Assembly: GCA_002690875.1 (NCBI GenBank)
Contig: NZGH01000006.1
Span: 4,257 to 68,256, forward strand
Direction: 5' to 3'
DNA from: Rickettsiales bacterium
Lineage (GTDB): Bacteria > Pseudomonadota > Alphaproteobacteria > TMED127
Length of the DNA: 64,000 bases
Below the pieces are notes generated by a model. That model was not told the DNA's origin. It saw nothing but the letters and a program-made list of their open reading frames with translations, and ran no database searches. This document shows positions 63,955 to 64,000 of this stretch, piece by piece; position 1 is the stretch's first letter; every line of letters starts with the position of its first letter. Position numbers and translations under genes: made by a program.

Positions 63955-64000
63955 ATGGATTTAGCAACTTTAATAGGTTTTTTTGGAACTCTTGGTATGA
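63955..64000 (+). CDS. Flagellar stator protein MotA/PomA-like, N-terminal part (cut by window edge)
   Basis: The first 15 codons, MDLATLIGFFGTLGM, match the start of PomA-type MotA proteins (typically MDLATLLGLIGG or similar). The gene continues off the right edge. It implies a flagellar motor in this organism and would form the stator with a MotB/PomB partner. Confidence 0.7.
   Translation, partial: MDLATLIGFFGTLGM

Overview
The window is a very AT-rich (by eye roughly 70-75% A+T) stretch of a Gram-negative bacterial chromosome. Lipid A acylation (LpxL-like), an AmpG-like permease, sigma-54 and the start of a MotA/PomA flagellar stator gene point to a motile proteobacterium. An ELM1-type protein, a short ferredoxin-NADP reductase ending in a FAEK tail, and a bactofilin/M23 locus lean towards a low-GC, probably aquatic alphaproteobacterium. 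That assignment is inference. I saw no rRNA, tRNA, CRISPR array, transposase or convincing hairpin terminator. No gene-free stretch exceeds 300 bases.

Layout. (1) About 1-43,400 is one large surface-glycan region. A tight minus-strand operon (7023 down to 1) makes and modifies a nucleotide-activated amino sugar: cytidylyltransferase, Gfo/Idh oxidoreductase, DegT aminotransferase, epimerase, amidotransferase-like enzyme, methyltransferase and glycosyltransferase. Then come methyltransferases, an OafA-type acyltransferase and a plus-strand block (13,920-23,111) with a B12-binding radical SAM enzyme, a NeuB-type synthase and an asparagine synthetase. A second minus-strand operon (35,201 down to 23,170) carries NeuB (frameshifted), NeuC and NeuA for a sialic-acid-like sugar, an ABC flippase, several methyltransferases, a deacetylase and a SPASM radical SAM protein. 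The region closes with a GT-C-like membrane protein, a second AsnB, AcpS, a GT4 and the GDP-mannose/GDP-fucose genes (manC, fcl, gmd). (2) 43,500-46,400 holds envelope genes: PsiE, PAP2 phosphatase, ELM1-like, LpxL-like. (3) 46,450-54,122 is housekeeping: a divergent SUMT, a MlaF-like ATPase, AmpG-like MFS, GST, FNR, and a long divergent PEP carboxylase. (4) 54,119-56,537 is a compact minus-strand cassette: a protein resembling nitrile-hydratase-type RiPP leader peptides, a Sel1-like secreted protein, two small proteins and a Kv-type channel. (5) 56,600-60,600 is a cell-shape/wall locus: three bactofilins opposite an M23 peptidase and a lytic transglycosylase. (6) 60,600-64,000 holds rpoN, a SPOR-like protein, small proteins and the start of a MotA/PomA gene.

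The two most informative signals outside the genes are these. First, near-consensus sigma-54 (-24/-12) promoters are clustered within 4 kb of rpoN itself, in front of the lytic transglycosylase, a 59-residue protein with a strong ribosome site, and the stator gene; a weaker one precedes the 166-residue membrane protein. Second, two genes (an LhgO-like oxidase and a NeuB) are each broken by a frameshift exactly at a poly-A tract, while other genes carry equally long or longer A/T runs intact. A 36-bp degenerate direct repeat flanking the OafA-type acyltransferase preserves the last codons of a lost tandem copy.
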